Of a stretch of 51,158 bases of DNA, positions 32,023 through 39,888 are shown one piece after another. Origin of the DNA: a virus; IMG/VR virus record IMGVR_UViG_3300045921_000118, positions 1 through 51,158 of that record; one strand, given 5' to 3'. The notes under the pieces are model-generated. The model did no database searches and had not been told where the DNA came from. It saw only the letters and a list, made by a program, of their open reading frames with translations. Within the stretch, counting starts at the first letter, position 1. Every line of letters starts with the position of its first letter. A program made the position numbers and the translations under genes.

Positions 32023-32508
32023 ATGATGAGCAAAAGCAACAAGGCCATCCGTGTTGCGCGGAAGGCCGGTTATCGAGTCAACCGCAACGGTGTCGTCGTT
32101 CGTGATGAAGACAAGACCCGGTTGAAGAGCTATTCCCACAATCGCCGGGAACCGAACCAGTACCGGAAGGTCTATGTGGAAGAGGCTGGTACGTGGATCT
32201 ACGTTCACCGGCTGGCCGCGTATGAGAAGTTCGGCGCACAGGCTTTCAGCAAGAAGTACTACGTCGGGCACAAAAACAACGACGGAACCGACAATCGTCC
32301 GTCCAACATCATCCTGACGCCGCGTGAAGGTCGGTCGTTCAAGAGTTCCACCCGCCGCCCGATCACGGACACGGATATCCAGATCGCGATGGAAATGCAT
32401 CAGAACGGCTATACGTCGTGCGACATCGCCGCCCGGCTCATCCGTTCGCCCCGGACGTGCCGTGCGATTGTGGAGCGCCTGAAGGCCACGGAAGAGGCAT
32501 CCGCGTGA
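32023..32508 (+). CDS. HNH-type homing endonuclease-like protein
   Basis: 161 aa. YVHRLAAYEKFG, then YYVGHKNNDGTDNRPSNIIL is the core of HNH-3-type phage proteins. The C-terminus RSPRTCRAIVERLKA is a short DNA-binding helix-turn-helix. Mobile or intronless homing enzymes of this form are frequent in T4-like genomes. Confidence 0.75.
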   Translation: MMSKSNKAIRVARKAGYRVNRNGVVVRDEDKTRLKSYSHNRREPNQYRKVYVEEAGTWIYVHRLAAYEKFGAQAFSKKYYVGHKNNDGTDNRPSNIILTPREGRSFKSSTRRPITDTDIQIAMEMHQNGYTSCDIAARLIRSPRTCRAIVERLKATEEASA

Positions 32509-32849
32509 AAGTCCTTGTTGCCGGTAGTCGGGAAATTGCAGATCCGGCGATCATCGAACGCGCCATCCGTGAATCCGGGTATGAAATCACGACCCTGATT
32601 TGCGGCATGGCGCGGGGTGTGGACATGTTGGCCTACCATTGGGCGAAGGCCAACAATGTCCCCGTCGAAGAGTACCCGGCCAATTGGGATAAATATGGCA
32701 AGAGTGCGGGCATGCGCCGCAATCGGGAAATGGTCGCGGTGGCAGATGCCGCCGTGATTGTATGGGATGGAAATAGCCCCGGAACGGAGAACACCATCAG
32801 CTTGCTGAAGGCGAAGGGGATTCCCTACTATCTTGTCGAAGCCTTCTGA
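32505..32849 (+). CDS. SLOG-family protein, DUF2493/YspA-like
   Basis: GTG 32505 overlaps the HNH stop (GTGA). KVLVAGSREIAD, LICGMARGVDMLAYHWA and VAVADAAVIVWDGNSPGT are the Rossmann-like SLOG motifs that bind nucleotide-derived ligands. Role in phages unknown. Confidence 0.85.
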   Translation: MKVLVAGSREIADPAIIERAIRESGYEITTLICGMARGVDMLAYHWAKANNVPVEEYPANWDKYGKSAGMRRNREMVAVADAAVIVWDGNSPGTENTISLLKAKGIPYYLVEAF

Positions 32850-32857
32850 CCAAAATT

Positions 32858-32865
32858 CATAAATA
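32858..32865 (+). promoter_or_regulatory. Late promoter box CATAAATA
   Basis: +1 at about 32871, next to an 8-codon leader peptide (ATG 32872). The main gene starts with GTG at 32915. Confidence 0.55.
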
Positions 32866-32914
32866 CCTGTCATGCCAGCGGATAGTTGGCGATTTTAGAA
32901 CAGGACTCAACATC

Positions 32915-33319
32915 GTGAATCTTGGAATCTCCGAAGCTACCGTGGCTATCGTATTTGGCATCATTGGCATCCTGACCAGCTCTTTGTCGTGGGCCGTGCA
33001 TATGAAGGTGCGGAACGACATTCTGGAAAACAACGTTCAATCTCTCAAAGAGATCGAAGCGTTGAAAGAAAAGGTCATCCATGACCTTAACGCTGTCAAC
33101 ATTGGTTTGGTCAGCCTCAAAACGACCGTTGCTGACACCCTCATGGCGATGGTTGAAACGAAGTTCGTTCGGGAAGACACCTTCCGCACCCGGCTGGAAC
33201 AGATCGAAGACAAGATCGAAAACGTCAAAACTGTCGTTGAAGTTCAGATGAAGAGCATGCACGAAACCTTCGATTCCCGGTTGGAAGACATTCGTCGGCA
33301 TCTGATTGAATGCACCTAG
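32915..33319 (+). CDS. Membrane-anchored coiled-coil protein, 134 aa
   Basis: GTG start. Residues 8-28 (TVAIVFGIIGILTSSLSWAV) form one membrane helix; most of the remainder is a heptad-rich coiled coil (NNVQSLKEIEALKEKVIHDL and QIEDKIENVKTVVEVQMKS). Similar anchored coiled coils occur in phage lysis or superinfection functions; no evidence for a specific role. Confidence 0.7.
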   Translation: MNLGISEATVAIVFGIIGILTSSLSWAVHMKVRNDILENNVQSLKEIEALKEKVIHDLNAVNIGLVSLKTTVADTLMAMVETKFVREDTFRTRLEQIEDKIENVKTVVEVQMKSMHETFDSRLEDIRRHLIECT

Positions 33320-33360
33320 AAAAAAATTTCTCCCTGTCTAACTTGTTGAAAAGTCAGCGA

Positions 33361-33406
33361 CCTTGGGTTAAACGAGACTCCAAACTCGGTAACCCAAGGT
33401 TTTTTT
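33361..33406 (+). terminator. Strong rho-independent terminator
   Basis: CCTTGGGTTA paired with TAACCCAAGG (10 bp) followed by seven T. Confidence 0.9.
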
Positions 33407-33409
33407 GTC

Positions 33410-33438
33410 TTGACGAAACGAACGAAAACCGCGATACT
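33410..33438 (+). promoter_or_regulatory. Sigma70-type promoter TTGACG-17-GATACT for parB-like gene
   Basis: Predicted +1 at 33445 is a GTG that opens a 42-codon frame overlapping the parB-like start. The parB-like gene itself has AAAAGGAGC before ATG 33525. Confidence 0.7.
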
Positions 33439-33524
33439 GACAATGTGAGCCGCAAGCGAAAGAGCACCGGCTTAACCAGAGTGGCAACAATGCCATCTGA
33501 TCCAAAAGGAGCTAACCTACTCAT

Positions 33525-34538
33525 ATGTCAGTGTTCTCAGTTGAATTCGGAAAGCGCACGGGCTACGCACTGAACCCGTCGCTCATCAAGTTGCCGGATC
33601 ATTCCTTGCAGGGCCGATTCGGAATCAAGCCGAAGGCGGTGGAAGAGATGGCCGAAAGCCTCTTGACCGAAGGCCAGAAGCAGAACGTCATCGTCCGCAA
33701 GGACAACGAAAACGCCCCGGTTCTGGTCGCGGGCTTCCGCCGCCGCGCCGCCGCGTTGCTCATCAACGAAAAGCGTCACGACAAGACCTTCCGCTCGAAG
33801 CTGTCGGAAGCGGCCATCGCCAAGCTCGACGCGATGGGCGACGAACCGTTCCTTCTCGAAGCGAAGCTGGAGTCGATCAACGAAAAGGCCGCGTTCCTGT
33901 CGAACGTCACGGAAAACGTGGGCCGCATCGAACTGTCGCCGATGGATCGCCTGAAGATCATCATGGTGCTCCGCGACACCTTCAAGATGAAGGACGCCGA
34001 AATCGCGGCGGTCTTCGGCAAGAAGCCGTGGTACGTCTACCACCACCTGAAGCTCTCCGAACTCTCCACCCGCATTCAGGAGTTGGTGGACGCGGGCGTC
34101 ATCAGCCTCGAAGTCGCCGCCAAGACGCTGGTCAAGGTGCCGGAATCCGAACGCGAAACGATGGTGGACGCCATCGTCGCCGAACACGCTCAGAATCAGG
34201 CCGAAAACGAAGCGATGGCCGAAGAGGGCACGATTGACCCGGCGACGCTCAAGCGCATCACCGGCGCGGTGCTGGCGAAGCACGAACGCGAACGCCGGTC
34301 CAAGACGGGCGAAGATGGCTCGAAGATCAAGCGCACGCTGGCCGATCTGAAGAAGTTCTCCCGCAACTACGTCGAAAGCCACCCGTCCGACGAAGACCCG
34401 ACCTCCGCTCTTCTGGTCGATTTCATGGCCTTCCTCGAAGGCGGGATCAGCGAAGCCACGCTGGTGCGTCGCATCAAGAAGCACCTTGGCATCGAATCCG
34501 CCACCAAGAAGGCGGGCGCGGTCGCCGCTACCAAGTAG
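33525..34538 (+). CDS. ParB-like protein
   Basis: 337 aa. ParB N-domain box II-like VLVAGFRRRAAALL (G-x-R-R), ENVGRIELSPMDR and a helix-turn-helix region MKDAEIAAVFGKKPWYVYHH that follows ParB/Spo0J. The rest is charged and helical. Phage ParB-like proteins act in segregation, as transcription regulators, or as nucleases. The gene is noticeably richer in C/G third positions than its neighbours, with almost only GAA for Glu, suggesting strong expression. A terminator closes it and it has its own promoter. Confidence 0.85.
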   Translation: MSVFSVEFGKRTGYALNPSLIKLPDHSLQGRFGIKPKAVEEMAESLLTEGQKQNVIVRKDNENAPVLVAGFRRRAAALLINEKRHDKTFRSKLSEAAIAKLDAMGDEPFLLEAKLESINEKAAFLSNVTENVGRIELSPMDRLKIIMVLRDTFKMKDAEIAAVFGKKPWYVYHHLKLSELSTRIQELVDAGVISLEVAAKTLVKVPESERETMVDAIVAEHAQNQAENEAMAEEGTIDPATLKRITGAVLAKHERERRSKTGEDGSKIKRTLADLKKFSRNYVESHPSDEDPTSALLVDFMAFLEGGISEATLVRRIKKHLGIESATKKAGAVAATK

Positions 34539-34559
34539 TCCTGTTCACCCTCAAAAAAG

Positions 34560-34590
34560 AACGCCGGGCCTTCGGGTCCGGCGTTTTTCT
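34560..34590 (+). terminator. Rho-independent terminator
   Basis: AACGCCGGGCC-TTCG-GGTCCGGCGTT then TTTCTTTT. Confidence 0.92.
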
Positions 34591-34594
34591 TTTG

Positions 34595-34601
34595 CTAGAT
34601 A
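34595..34601 (+). promoter_or_regulatory. Possible late box CTAGATA
   Basis: Predicted +1 three bases before ATG 34610; weaker match than the others. Confidence 0.35.
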
Positions 34602-34609
34602 CCTAATGC

Positions 34610-35719
34610 ATGCGTAACACCATTTTGACTCTCTATTCGCTTTTTGCTTCTGTTTGTGTTTTTGGTCAGACCCCGCCTCCTGTCACGATCAGTCCACAGG
34701 AAATCAATGCCGTAGCCGATAAAGCCAGCGCCACCAAATTGACGTGGCCGATCACGGTGGCATTGCCGCCCGGCACGAACAATCAATCTGTTTTTGTTCA
34801 GGTCAACTCTTTTGCAAACCTTCTTCCGCCCGGCGTCACTGTCACCCCGTCCGCCGCATTGATCTATCCGAACTACCCGGCAAACATTGAACTAGCGATC
34901 AATCCCGCCGCGCTCACATTGGACGTGGGCAAGTATCCTTTCCTTCCGATCACCTTCACCTATACCGGCAATGGCGTCCAGAACTGGTCGCAAACGATCA
35001 CGCTGAATTTGGAAGTCACTGACTCCCGGCTGTCTCAACTCCCACCAGCGATCCAGCGGCAAGTCCCGCACATCGCCGCCGGTGGCGGATGGAAGACCAC
35101 TTTGCGATTTGTGAACCCCGGTATTGACACAGCGGTCATGCGGGTCCAGTTTGTTCGCCCGACCGGGACTCCCTTGTCGCTGGTCGCCAATAGCATCTAT
35201 GGCAGCGATGCCATCGTCACCATTCCGCCGAAGGGTGTAAGCCTGTTGGTCCTCACTGATCCTTACGTGCCGCATCCGAACGTCACTACGGGGCACGCTG
35301 AAGTTCTCCCGCAAGTCAATGGGACTGGTGTAGGCTTCAGCATCGCCTATGAGTTCCCGAACAGCCGGGGAGAAGCTATGGAAGCTGCTACGCCGGGCGT
35401 CGCGCCAGACAAGGATACTCTGAACTTGGTCTATGACCTTCGGAACAACAACGCCACCGGTGTCGCACTGTCGAACGCAATGGGATTCCCGCAAGTGGTG
35501 ACCTTGACGTTCTTCAATGACGCGGGCGTGCAACTGTACCAGACAACTGCCACACTTGTGGCGAAGGGTCAGGTGTCGTTTACCGTTGATAAGACGGCAT
35601 TTCCGTCACTGGAAGGCAAGCATGGAATCATGGTCGTGAAGGGTCCGTTCAAGGCTTTGTCCGGCCTGTCCCTGAAGTTTTCCCCGTCTGGCGGGTTTGT
35701 GCCCTTGACCTCATTCTAA
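34610..35719 (+). CDS. Secreted beta-sandwich protein, Acidobacteria-like
   Basis: 369 aa. Signal peptide MRNTILTLYSLFASVCVFGQ. Residues ~25-145 form an Ig-like beta domain. From ~152 the pattern VPHIAAGGGWKTTLRFVNPG, then GFSIAYEFPNSRGEAMEA and HGIMVVKGPF resembles a family of secreted proteins I associate with Acidobacteriota genomes. Such a gene in a phage is most simply a host-derived morphon or an exported surface protein. Taxonomic reading is from memory of family patterns, so treat it as a hint. No lipobox. Confidence 0.65.
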   Translation: MRNTILTLYSLFASVCVFGQTPPPVTISPQEINAVADKASATKLTWPITVALPPGTNNQSVFVQVNSFANLLPPGVTVTPSAALIYPNYPANIELAINPAALTLDVGKYPFLPITFTYTGNGVQNWSQTITLNLEVTDSRLSQLPPAIQRQVPHIAAGGGWKTTLRFVNPGIDTAVMRVQFVRPTGTPLSLVANSIYGSDAIVTIPPKGVSLLVLTDPYVPHPNVTTGHAEVLPQVNGTGVGFSIAYEFPNSRGEAMEAATPGVAPDKDTLNLVYDLRNNNATGVALSNAMGFPQVVTLTFFNDAGVQLYQTTATLVAKGQVSFTVDKTAFPSLEGKHGIMVVKGPFKALSGLSLKFSPSGGFVPLTSF

Positions 35720-35728
35720 AATGGGGGC

Positions 35729-35758
35729 TTGACATATCAGCCAGAGTGTGCTTAACAT
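35729..35758 (+). promoter_or_regulatory. Early-type promoter TTGACA-18-TAACAT
   Basis: The -35 is followed by TATCAGCC (a degenerate copy of the GACATATARGTC element), and a second diverged copy AACATATAAGTG overlaps the -10 at about 35755-35766. Confidence 0.6.
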
Positions 35759-35764
35759 ATAAGT

Positions 35765-35855
35765 GGCGTCGTAGGACGCCGTTTCGGACCACAACCTTGG
35801 CTGTGGCCGGACGCGGGCGCGGTGTATTTGGCTACACCGCGCCCGTTATTTTATT
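35765..35855 (+). ncRNA. Candidate small RNA, ~90 nt, three hairpins
   Basis: Own promoter and own terminator with no open frame between them. Hairpins: GGCGTC-GTAG-GACGCC; GG-A-CCACA..TGTGG-CC; and a 13-bp terminator stem CGGGCGCGGTGTA with TACACCGCGCCCG (35814-35845) followed by TTATTTTATT. This reads as a dedicated phage sRNA unit. Target unknown. Confidence 0.6.
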
Positions 35856-36138
35856 GCACGGTTGTTCTCTCGAACCCGACCAAAACGTCGCGGGGAGTGA
35901 CGGTATGGGGACCGTCCTTGGTTTCCACGATCATCGGGATGTCATTCAGATTCGTCACCCACGGTTGATCGAAAAGTTTGAAGCGCAACTCTACAAACCC
36001 GGCCTTCATTGCGATGGTCAGATGTTGAAGAGACTGTTCACCGGTCAACTCGAACTCTTTGATGAGATCGGATGGCATGATAATGAAGCCAGCTTCTTTG
36101 GCGGCGATGTGTTCGATGACCTTAGAGTCTAGGTTCAT
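35851..36138 (-). CDS. Hypothetical protein, 95 aa
   Basis: ATG 36138 (MNLDSKVIEHIAAKEAGFII) overlaps the end of the 215-aa gene. Contains PSDLIKEFELTGEQSLQHLT and a beta-like C-terminus. It converges on the small RNA terminator. Unknown function. Confidence 0.65.
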   Translation of the reverse strand: MNLDSKVIEHIAAKEAGFIIMPSDLIKEFELTGEQSLQHLTIAMKAGFVELRFKLFDQPWVTNLNDIPMIVETKDGPHTVTPRDVLVGFERTTVQ

Positions 36139-36769
36139 TTCGTGTCTCCAGATAGTCCTTGATGTGATCGACAATTTCCCCGGCGCGGAGCATATCCCGA
36201 ACCGCTGACAAACCGGGTGCTGTGTTGAGATCCACAGCGTATCCATCTTCCATACTACCAATCAGGTCTACAGCGACAAGCGGGAAATCCAGAAACGCAT
36301 CCGGTCGCGGAATGCCTTCACTCATGCCGGTCGTGACGATTTCTACATCACCGACATTCGACCGCCAGTCGTCGTTGGAACGATAGCACATCCCTACCCA
36401 CAGCCGCCCGATCCAGACTTCCCGGTATGAGACAGTCGTGGTGTCGATGCCAGACAGGGTGCCAAGGTAGACGGAGCAATATGTCTCCGGGTCCAAGGTG
36501 TTCACACCGACTTTGCGTTTGCCTTCGCCGCGATGCGCGAAAGGGTCGTCGTAAGCAACGACGGTCCATCCTTCGCCGGGCGCGTGAAAATGAGTTTTGA
36601 TCTTGGCGGCGGTGCCGTGGGGCGGCACCTTGTATCCGGCGCGGCTCAGCAGTTCGAAAACGTCGCGCCGGTGCATGTCCGTTCGGGTGAATCGCTCGAA
36701 CACGTCACCCGACCGGTCAAACATGTGGTCATAGAAATCGCGGAAGTCTGACCGCAACTGTAGCTTCAC
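36122..36769 (-). CDS. Possible ATP-grasp-like protein, 215 aa
   Basis: GTG 36769, one base behind the +1 of a CTAAACT box (36776-36782). Near the C-terminus FPLVAVDLIGSMEDGYAVDL followed by NTAPGL resembles the metal-binding D...D.N..PG end of ATP-grasp enzymes; the N-terminal parts of that fold are not clear. Conserved-looking in the operon 37823-35851 but no specific activity can be given. Confidence 0.55.
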   Translation of the reverse strand: MKLQLRSDFRDFYDHMFDRSGDVFERFTRTDMHRRDVFELLSRAGYKVPPHGTAAKIKTHFHAPGEGWTVVAYDDPFAHRGEGKRKVGVNTLDPETYCSVYLGTLSGIDTTTVSYREVWIGRLWVGMCYRSNDDWRSNVGDVEIVTTGMSEGIPRPDAFLDFPLVAVDLIGSMEDGYAVDLNTAPGLSAVRDMLRAGEIVDHIKDYLETRNEPRL

Positions 36770-37317
36770 GCCACTAGTTTAGCTTCGCGCTCTTTCAGTT
36801 CGTCGTCCAGAAACCAATGCTTGTTTTCTGCGATGTTGTAAGGCTGGTCGTCCTTGTGCCATTGCGCGGGACCGACAGTGGTCTGTTGCCAGCACACAGC
36901 TTGCCATCCGTATTCGCTATTGCTGACATTCAGGAGTGCCCGCGCTTGGTCATTGATGGTGTTCACGCGCTTGGGCCATTTCTCACGGGCAAGCGTGTCG
37001 AATTCCATCAGTAGAGTCGCCAGCCGGGGCAGATATTCCCGGCGACACATCGCGCCGTCAAAAGTGGTCAGGAGTGCCGCATATTCACATAGCGGCAAGT
37101 CTTCCTTGTTTTGAAGGTCCCACACCTTCTTCAAAAACGTCGGGTTGATTGTGCAGTATGTCCATGTGTCAGTGGGATCGTGGTCTTCGGGGACGGGGAA
37201 GTACTTTTGTGCCAGATAGTCCCACACCAGCATGGCACTTCCCCATGAGTTCTTGAATTCACTGTGCTCTTGGACATCACCGTCTTCATTGACGGCATAG
37301 AGGATGGTTGCGCTCAT
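36766..37317 (-). CDS. Hypothetical protein, 183 aa
   Basis: MSATILYAVNEDGDVQEHSE, with an aromatic core (WGSAMLVWDYLAQKYF) and WQAVCWQQTTVGPAQWHKDD near the end. No family recognised. Stop overlaps the next start (GTGA). Confidence 0.65.
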   Translation of the reverse strand: MSATILYAVNEDGDVQEHSEFKNSWGSAMLVWDYLAQKYFPVPEDHDPTDTWTYCTINPTFLKKVWDLQNKEDLPLCEYAALLTTFDGAMCRREYLPRLATLLMEFDTLAREKWPKRVNTINDQARALLNVSNSEYGWQAVCWQQTTVGPAQWHKDDQPYNIAENKHWFLDDELKEREAKLVA

Positions 37318-37320
37318 TGG

Positions 37321-37497
37321 TTAGTATCCGATAGGGTCGCCGGGGATCAGAAGGAACAGCCACAGAACGAACCATCCGGCGATGCCCATCCCGGTGGACT
37401 TGAGGTATTCGCGCATGGGGTGGTTCCAGTAGCGGATCATGTTGAACACCGCGATCAGAACGAATCCGGTGACGGGGAAGAAGAAAACATCGTTCAT
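37321..37497 (-). CDS. Small membrane protein, 58 aa
   Basis: ATG 37497 overlaps the stop of the winged-helix-like gene (ATGA). Two hydrophobic stretches, FFFPVTGFVLIAVF and GIAGWFVLWLFLLIP, flank a basic loop. Too short for a catalytic role; envelope location likely. Confidence 0.6.
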   Translation of the reverse strand: MNDVFFFPVTGFVLIAVFNMIRYWNHPMREYLKSTGMGIAGWFVLWLFLLIPGDPIGY

Positions 37498-37823
37498 TGG
37501 TTTGCCGCCTTTGACATTTCGATCACATTGGCTTTGACACCGATCTTGTTGATGAGGATCTGGACAGACGGGGCGAAGCCGTCTTTATACGACCGTCCTG
37601 TTTCTGTGTGAAGGTACGCTTTGTACACCATGCGACCTTTCGGGGTGATAGTGAAGGATTCGTGCCGGTCGTTGTAGTCTATCAGACCGTTGCGAATCAG
37701 GCTCCCAAAGGTTCGCTGGTCGATCAGTAGGCATTCGTCTATGTGGACGTGCCGCCGATTCACAGCGAAATCGTGGAGCAGACTTATTTGTCGGCTTGAC
37801 AGTCTGAAGGTTTCCGGCTTCAT
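37494..37823 (-). CDS. Winged-helix-like regulator, 109 aa
   Basis: Pattern LSSRQISLLHDFAVN, FGSLIRNGLIDYN, and ESFTITPKGRMVYKAYL is that of a winged helix ('L...gli.......ITpkG...'). With its own early-type promoter it is a candidate regulator for the GACATATARGTC element or for the operon it heads. DNA binding not proven. Confidence 0.6.
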   Translation of the reverse strand: MKPETFRLSSRQISLLHDFAVNRRHVHIDECLLIDQRTFGSLIRNGLIDYNDRHESFTITPKGRMVYKAYLHTETGRSYKDGFAPSVQILINKIGVKANVIEMSKAANQ

Positions 37824-37832
37824 AGAAATTGA

Positions 37833-37861
37833 ATCGTATCACCACCCGACGTGTATGTCAA
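37833..37861 (-). promoter_or_regulatory. Early-type promoter TTGACA-17-TACGAT
   Basis: GACATACACGTC, a near-copy of the shared element, covers the -35. Predicted +1 is three bases before ATG 37823. Confidence 0.7.
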
Positions 37862-37869
37862 GGGTGCGA

Positions 37870-37875
37870 TAGAAT
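37870..37875 (+). promoter_or_regulatory. -10 box TAGAAT, leaderless start
   Basis: +1 predicted exactly at ATG 37882. Divergent from the promoter at 37833, so regulation of the two may be linked. Confidence 0.5.
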
Positions 37876-37881
37876 TGTTCC

Positions 37882-38346
37882 ATGACCGATACCGAACTCT
37901 TGGACAAGCTGCAACACATGGTTGACCATTCCTATGGGTTGTCAAAACTCGTTTCGCTGGACGGACACCGTTTCACGTCTGTTCGGGAATGCATCGAAGC
38001 GGTCAACCAAGAAACAGATGGATACAACAATCCACCCGCCCGCTTAATTCGCATGACCTTCGATGAAACAAGCGGCCTTGATGCGGCGGTCAACTACCCC
38101 GGAGTCATACACATGGCGGCTGAAGTCGCTCAGATGTTCCGCGATGGTGGCGCGGTGAACGTGTTCGAATTTCAAGTGAACCCACCTGACATGGCGGGTA
38201 TCGTTGTTCGCTTCCAACGGAACGGCGGCAAGACAGATATGCAGCTACGGTCGGAAGCACTCCGGGACCTTGCTGACGCGCTTCGGCAATTGGACGAAGA
38301 ACGGGCCAAGAATGCGGAATTGGAATCCCGGCTGAGAGAACTATAA
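37882..38346 (+). CDS. Hypothetical protein, 154 aa
   Basis: MTDTELLDKLQHMVDHSYGL, a middle segment HMAAEVAQMFRDGGAVNVFE, and a C-terminal coiled coil (LADALRQLDEERAKNAELES). No known motif. ATG on the predicted +1. Confidence 0.65.
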   Translation: MTDTELLDKLQHMVDHSYGLSKLVSLDGHRFTSVRECIEAVNQETDGYNNPPARLIRMTFDETSGLDAAVNYPGVIHMAAEVAQMFRDGGAVNVFEFQVNPPDMAGIVVRFQRNGGKTDMQLRSEALRDLADALRQLDEERAKNAELESRLREL

Positions 38347-38441
38347 GAGATTTTTACCACCTGACCGTAGTGCTATTGTTAGTCTATGGGGACTGGTACT
38401 GGACATGCCACCGGTAACCGGCCCAAAAGGGAGAACAACAC

Positions 38442-38867
38442 ATGGCAGGAACATCCGCCGATTTTTATGTTCAGGAACCTGACGGATCTGTGAATTGGTT
38501 GGGGAGTATGGAGTTCGACGGGTACCCATATTCTTCGGAGATTGAACCCGTAGTGGCGACGACCACGCGCACGGAGTACATGCAAGCGGTCGTGTCCTTG
38601 TCGGAAAGGATCAGCGACTTCACGCGGCCCGAACAAGGCTATCCGTTCGGTCGCAAGTCATCGGCTGAAACGCCTTACACCTACGTCTTTTTGAATGAAG
38701 GGTACGTCGCGGTGTACAAGCGTGGAAGGCCCGCGAAGGATTCCTTCCCGAAGCTGAAGTTCCCGGATTTGACTCCGCTTCATCAGCCGCATGTGAAGGT
38801 ACAATCAAATGGTAAGGCAGCGGTAGTGGACGCAATCCGCGCCGCTTCAGTGGAAGAAGAGGAATAG
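38442..38867 (+). CDS. Hypothetical protein, 141 aa
   Basis: RBS AAAGGGAGAACA. Begins MAGTSADFYVQEPDGSVNWL; has WLGSMEFDGYPY and a beta-rich TYVFLNEGYVAVYKRG. Same unit as the two genes that follow. Unknown. Confidence 0.65.
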   Translation: MAGTSADFYVQEPDGSVNWLGSMEFDGYPYSSEIEPVVATTTRTEYMQAVVSLSERISDFTRPEQGYPFGRKSSAETPYTYVFLNEGYVAVYKRGRPAKDSFPKLKFPDLTPLHQPHVKVQSNGKAAVVDAIRAASVEEEE

Positions 38868-38871
38868 GAAA

Positions 38872-39240
38872 ATGACAGCACCGCCCGGCATCGATCTTCA
38901 TGAAGAGATTCGGCTATTGATCGACGTGAAGTCGTATCACTACAAATCGAAGAATGGCAAGTCGTATTGTCCTGTCGTTCGGCGGACTAATCGGAAGCCG
39001 GGCGGTTTCCCTGAGTGTGGTTTTGTGGTTGGGCAAAATGGATTGATGGAACCAACCGTTTACTTGGGCAGCATTTTCGAGCACTTCGAAGCGAAGTTGG
39101 AGAAGACAGAAGACTCCGGGTTTGCGTCGGTATTCGTCATGCAAAGCAATCGGGACGTGCCGGATTTTCCTCTTCCGGTTCAACGTCTGGAATACGCCAA
39201 CACAATGGCAATGGTCGAAGCGGGGTGGCAAGTCGATTGA
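38872..39240 (+). CDS. Hypothetical protein, 122 aa
   Basis: Starts MTAPPGIDLHEEIRLLIDVK. A beta-rich core (GFVVGQNGLMEPTVYLGSIF). The stop overlaps the next ATG (TGATG). No family recognised. Confidence 0.65.
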   Translation: MTAPPGIDLHEEIRLLIDVKSYHYKSKNGKSYCPVVRRTNRKPGGFPECGFVVGQNGLMEPTVYLGSIFEHFEAKLEKTEDSGFASVFVMQSNRDVPDFPLPVQRLEYANTMAMVEAGWQVD

Positions 39241-39584
39241 TGTACGAAGTCAGTCTGATCGAACGCCCCGACCATAAGGTCTGGATTCCAGCCGGGCAGT
39301 TCGATCCAGAAAAACACGTCAAGCACGCGGAACGAAACATCACCGCTGATGACATGCTGGATTGGATTGATGGTGATTGGCCGTCCATCGAAACCGATGC
39401 GACCGGCACAACCGTCGCCCGGCTGGAACCGGGGCAAGGCGCGAACAACATGTTCCGGGGAAGGAATGTGCGGGAAGCCTTGGCGAAGGCCATGATGACG
39501 CCGCCGTTCGGTGGCCCGACTCCACAGCAGTTTGATGCGATGAATGACGAAGAACAGCTTGCGTCAAACTCTGTGGTGTGCTAA
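39240..39584 (+). CDS. Hypothetical protein, 114 aa
   Basis: ATG 39240 overlaps the upstream stop. Begins MYEVSLIERPDHKVWIPAGQ; contains WIDGDWPSIETDATGTTVAR. Its last codons carry the promoter of the tmRNA gene. Confidence 0.6.
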   Translation: MYEVSLIERPDHKVWIPAGQFDPEKHVKHAERNITADDMLDWIDGDWPSIETDATGTTVARLEPGQGANNMFRGRNVREALAKAMMTPPFGGPTPQQFDAMNDEEQLASNSVVC

Positions 39585-39587
39585 ATT
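39559..39587 (+). promoter_or_regulatory. Promoter of the tmRNA gene, TTGCGT-17-TAAATT
   Basis: Predicted +1 at 39594, just before the acceptor piece. The -10 overlaps CTAAATT (39581-39587), so it may also serve as a late box. Confidence 0.55.
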
Positions 39588-39593
39588 AGAGTT

Positions 39594-39888
39594 GTTCGCG
39601 TTGATCTGGTGTAGACCACGTTCGGACGCCGGTTCAATTCCGGCCACCTCCACCAAAACACGCTCCCGCAAGGGGGCACCATACGGGGGTGTCAGGTTTC
39701 GACGGGCGGCGGAAAGCTAAAGGGAGCGGGCCGGTAGACGACTACCGAAGCCGATGAAGTTTTATGAGCGGATTCGGACCAACAGCGTAAAACAATAACT
39801 GCCAACAGCAATGTTCTGGCGATGGCTGCTTAATTGCACCCATCCGGGGAATTGAAGGTGCCCTGTTAAAGAAAGACCTTCGCAAGAT
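39594..39888 (+). ncRNA. ssrA: Circularly permuted tmRNA (two-piece ssrA)
   Basis: The acceptor piece comes first: TTCGGACGC, T-arm GCCGG-TTCAATT-CCGGC (39628-39644), acceptor 3' strand CACCTCC and ACCA ending at 39655. A 29-nt spacer forms the hairpin GCTCCC-GCAA-GGGGGC. The 5' piece then begins at 39685 with GGGGGTG, pairing with CACCTCC at all seven positions, including G3:U70, the alanine identity pair. TTTCGACGGG is the conserved tmRNA 5' motif. The tag frame at 39801-39830 reads ANSNVLAMAA and stops at TAA 39831. tmRNA rescues stalled ribosomes and tags peptides for ClpP-type proteases; a clpP gene is at 45821. Confidence 0.93.

Noticed and set aside
33537-34484. 315-aa minus-strand open frame opposite the ParB-like gene
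   Set aside because: Shadow of a C/G-third-position-rich gene; product is Arg/Phe/Glu-rich with no motif or start signal.
35746-36132. 128-aa plus-strand frame across the small RNA
   Set aside because: Starts upstream of the predicted +1, runs through a terminator hairpin and is antisense to a minus-strand gene.
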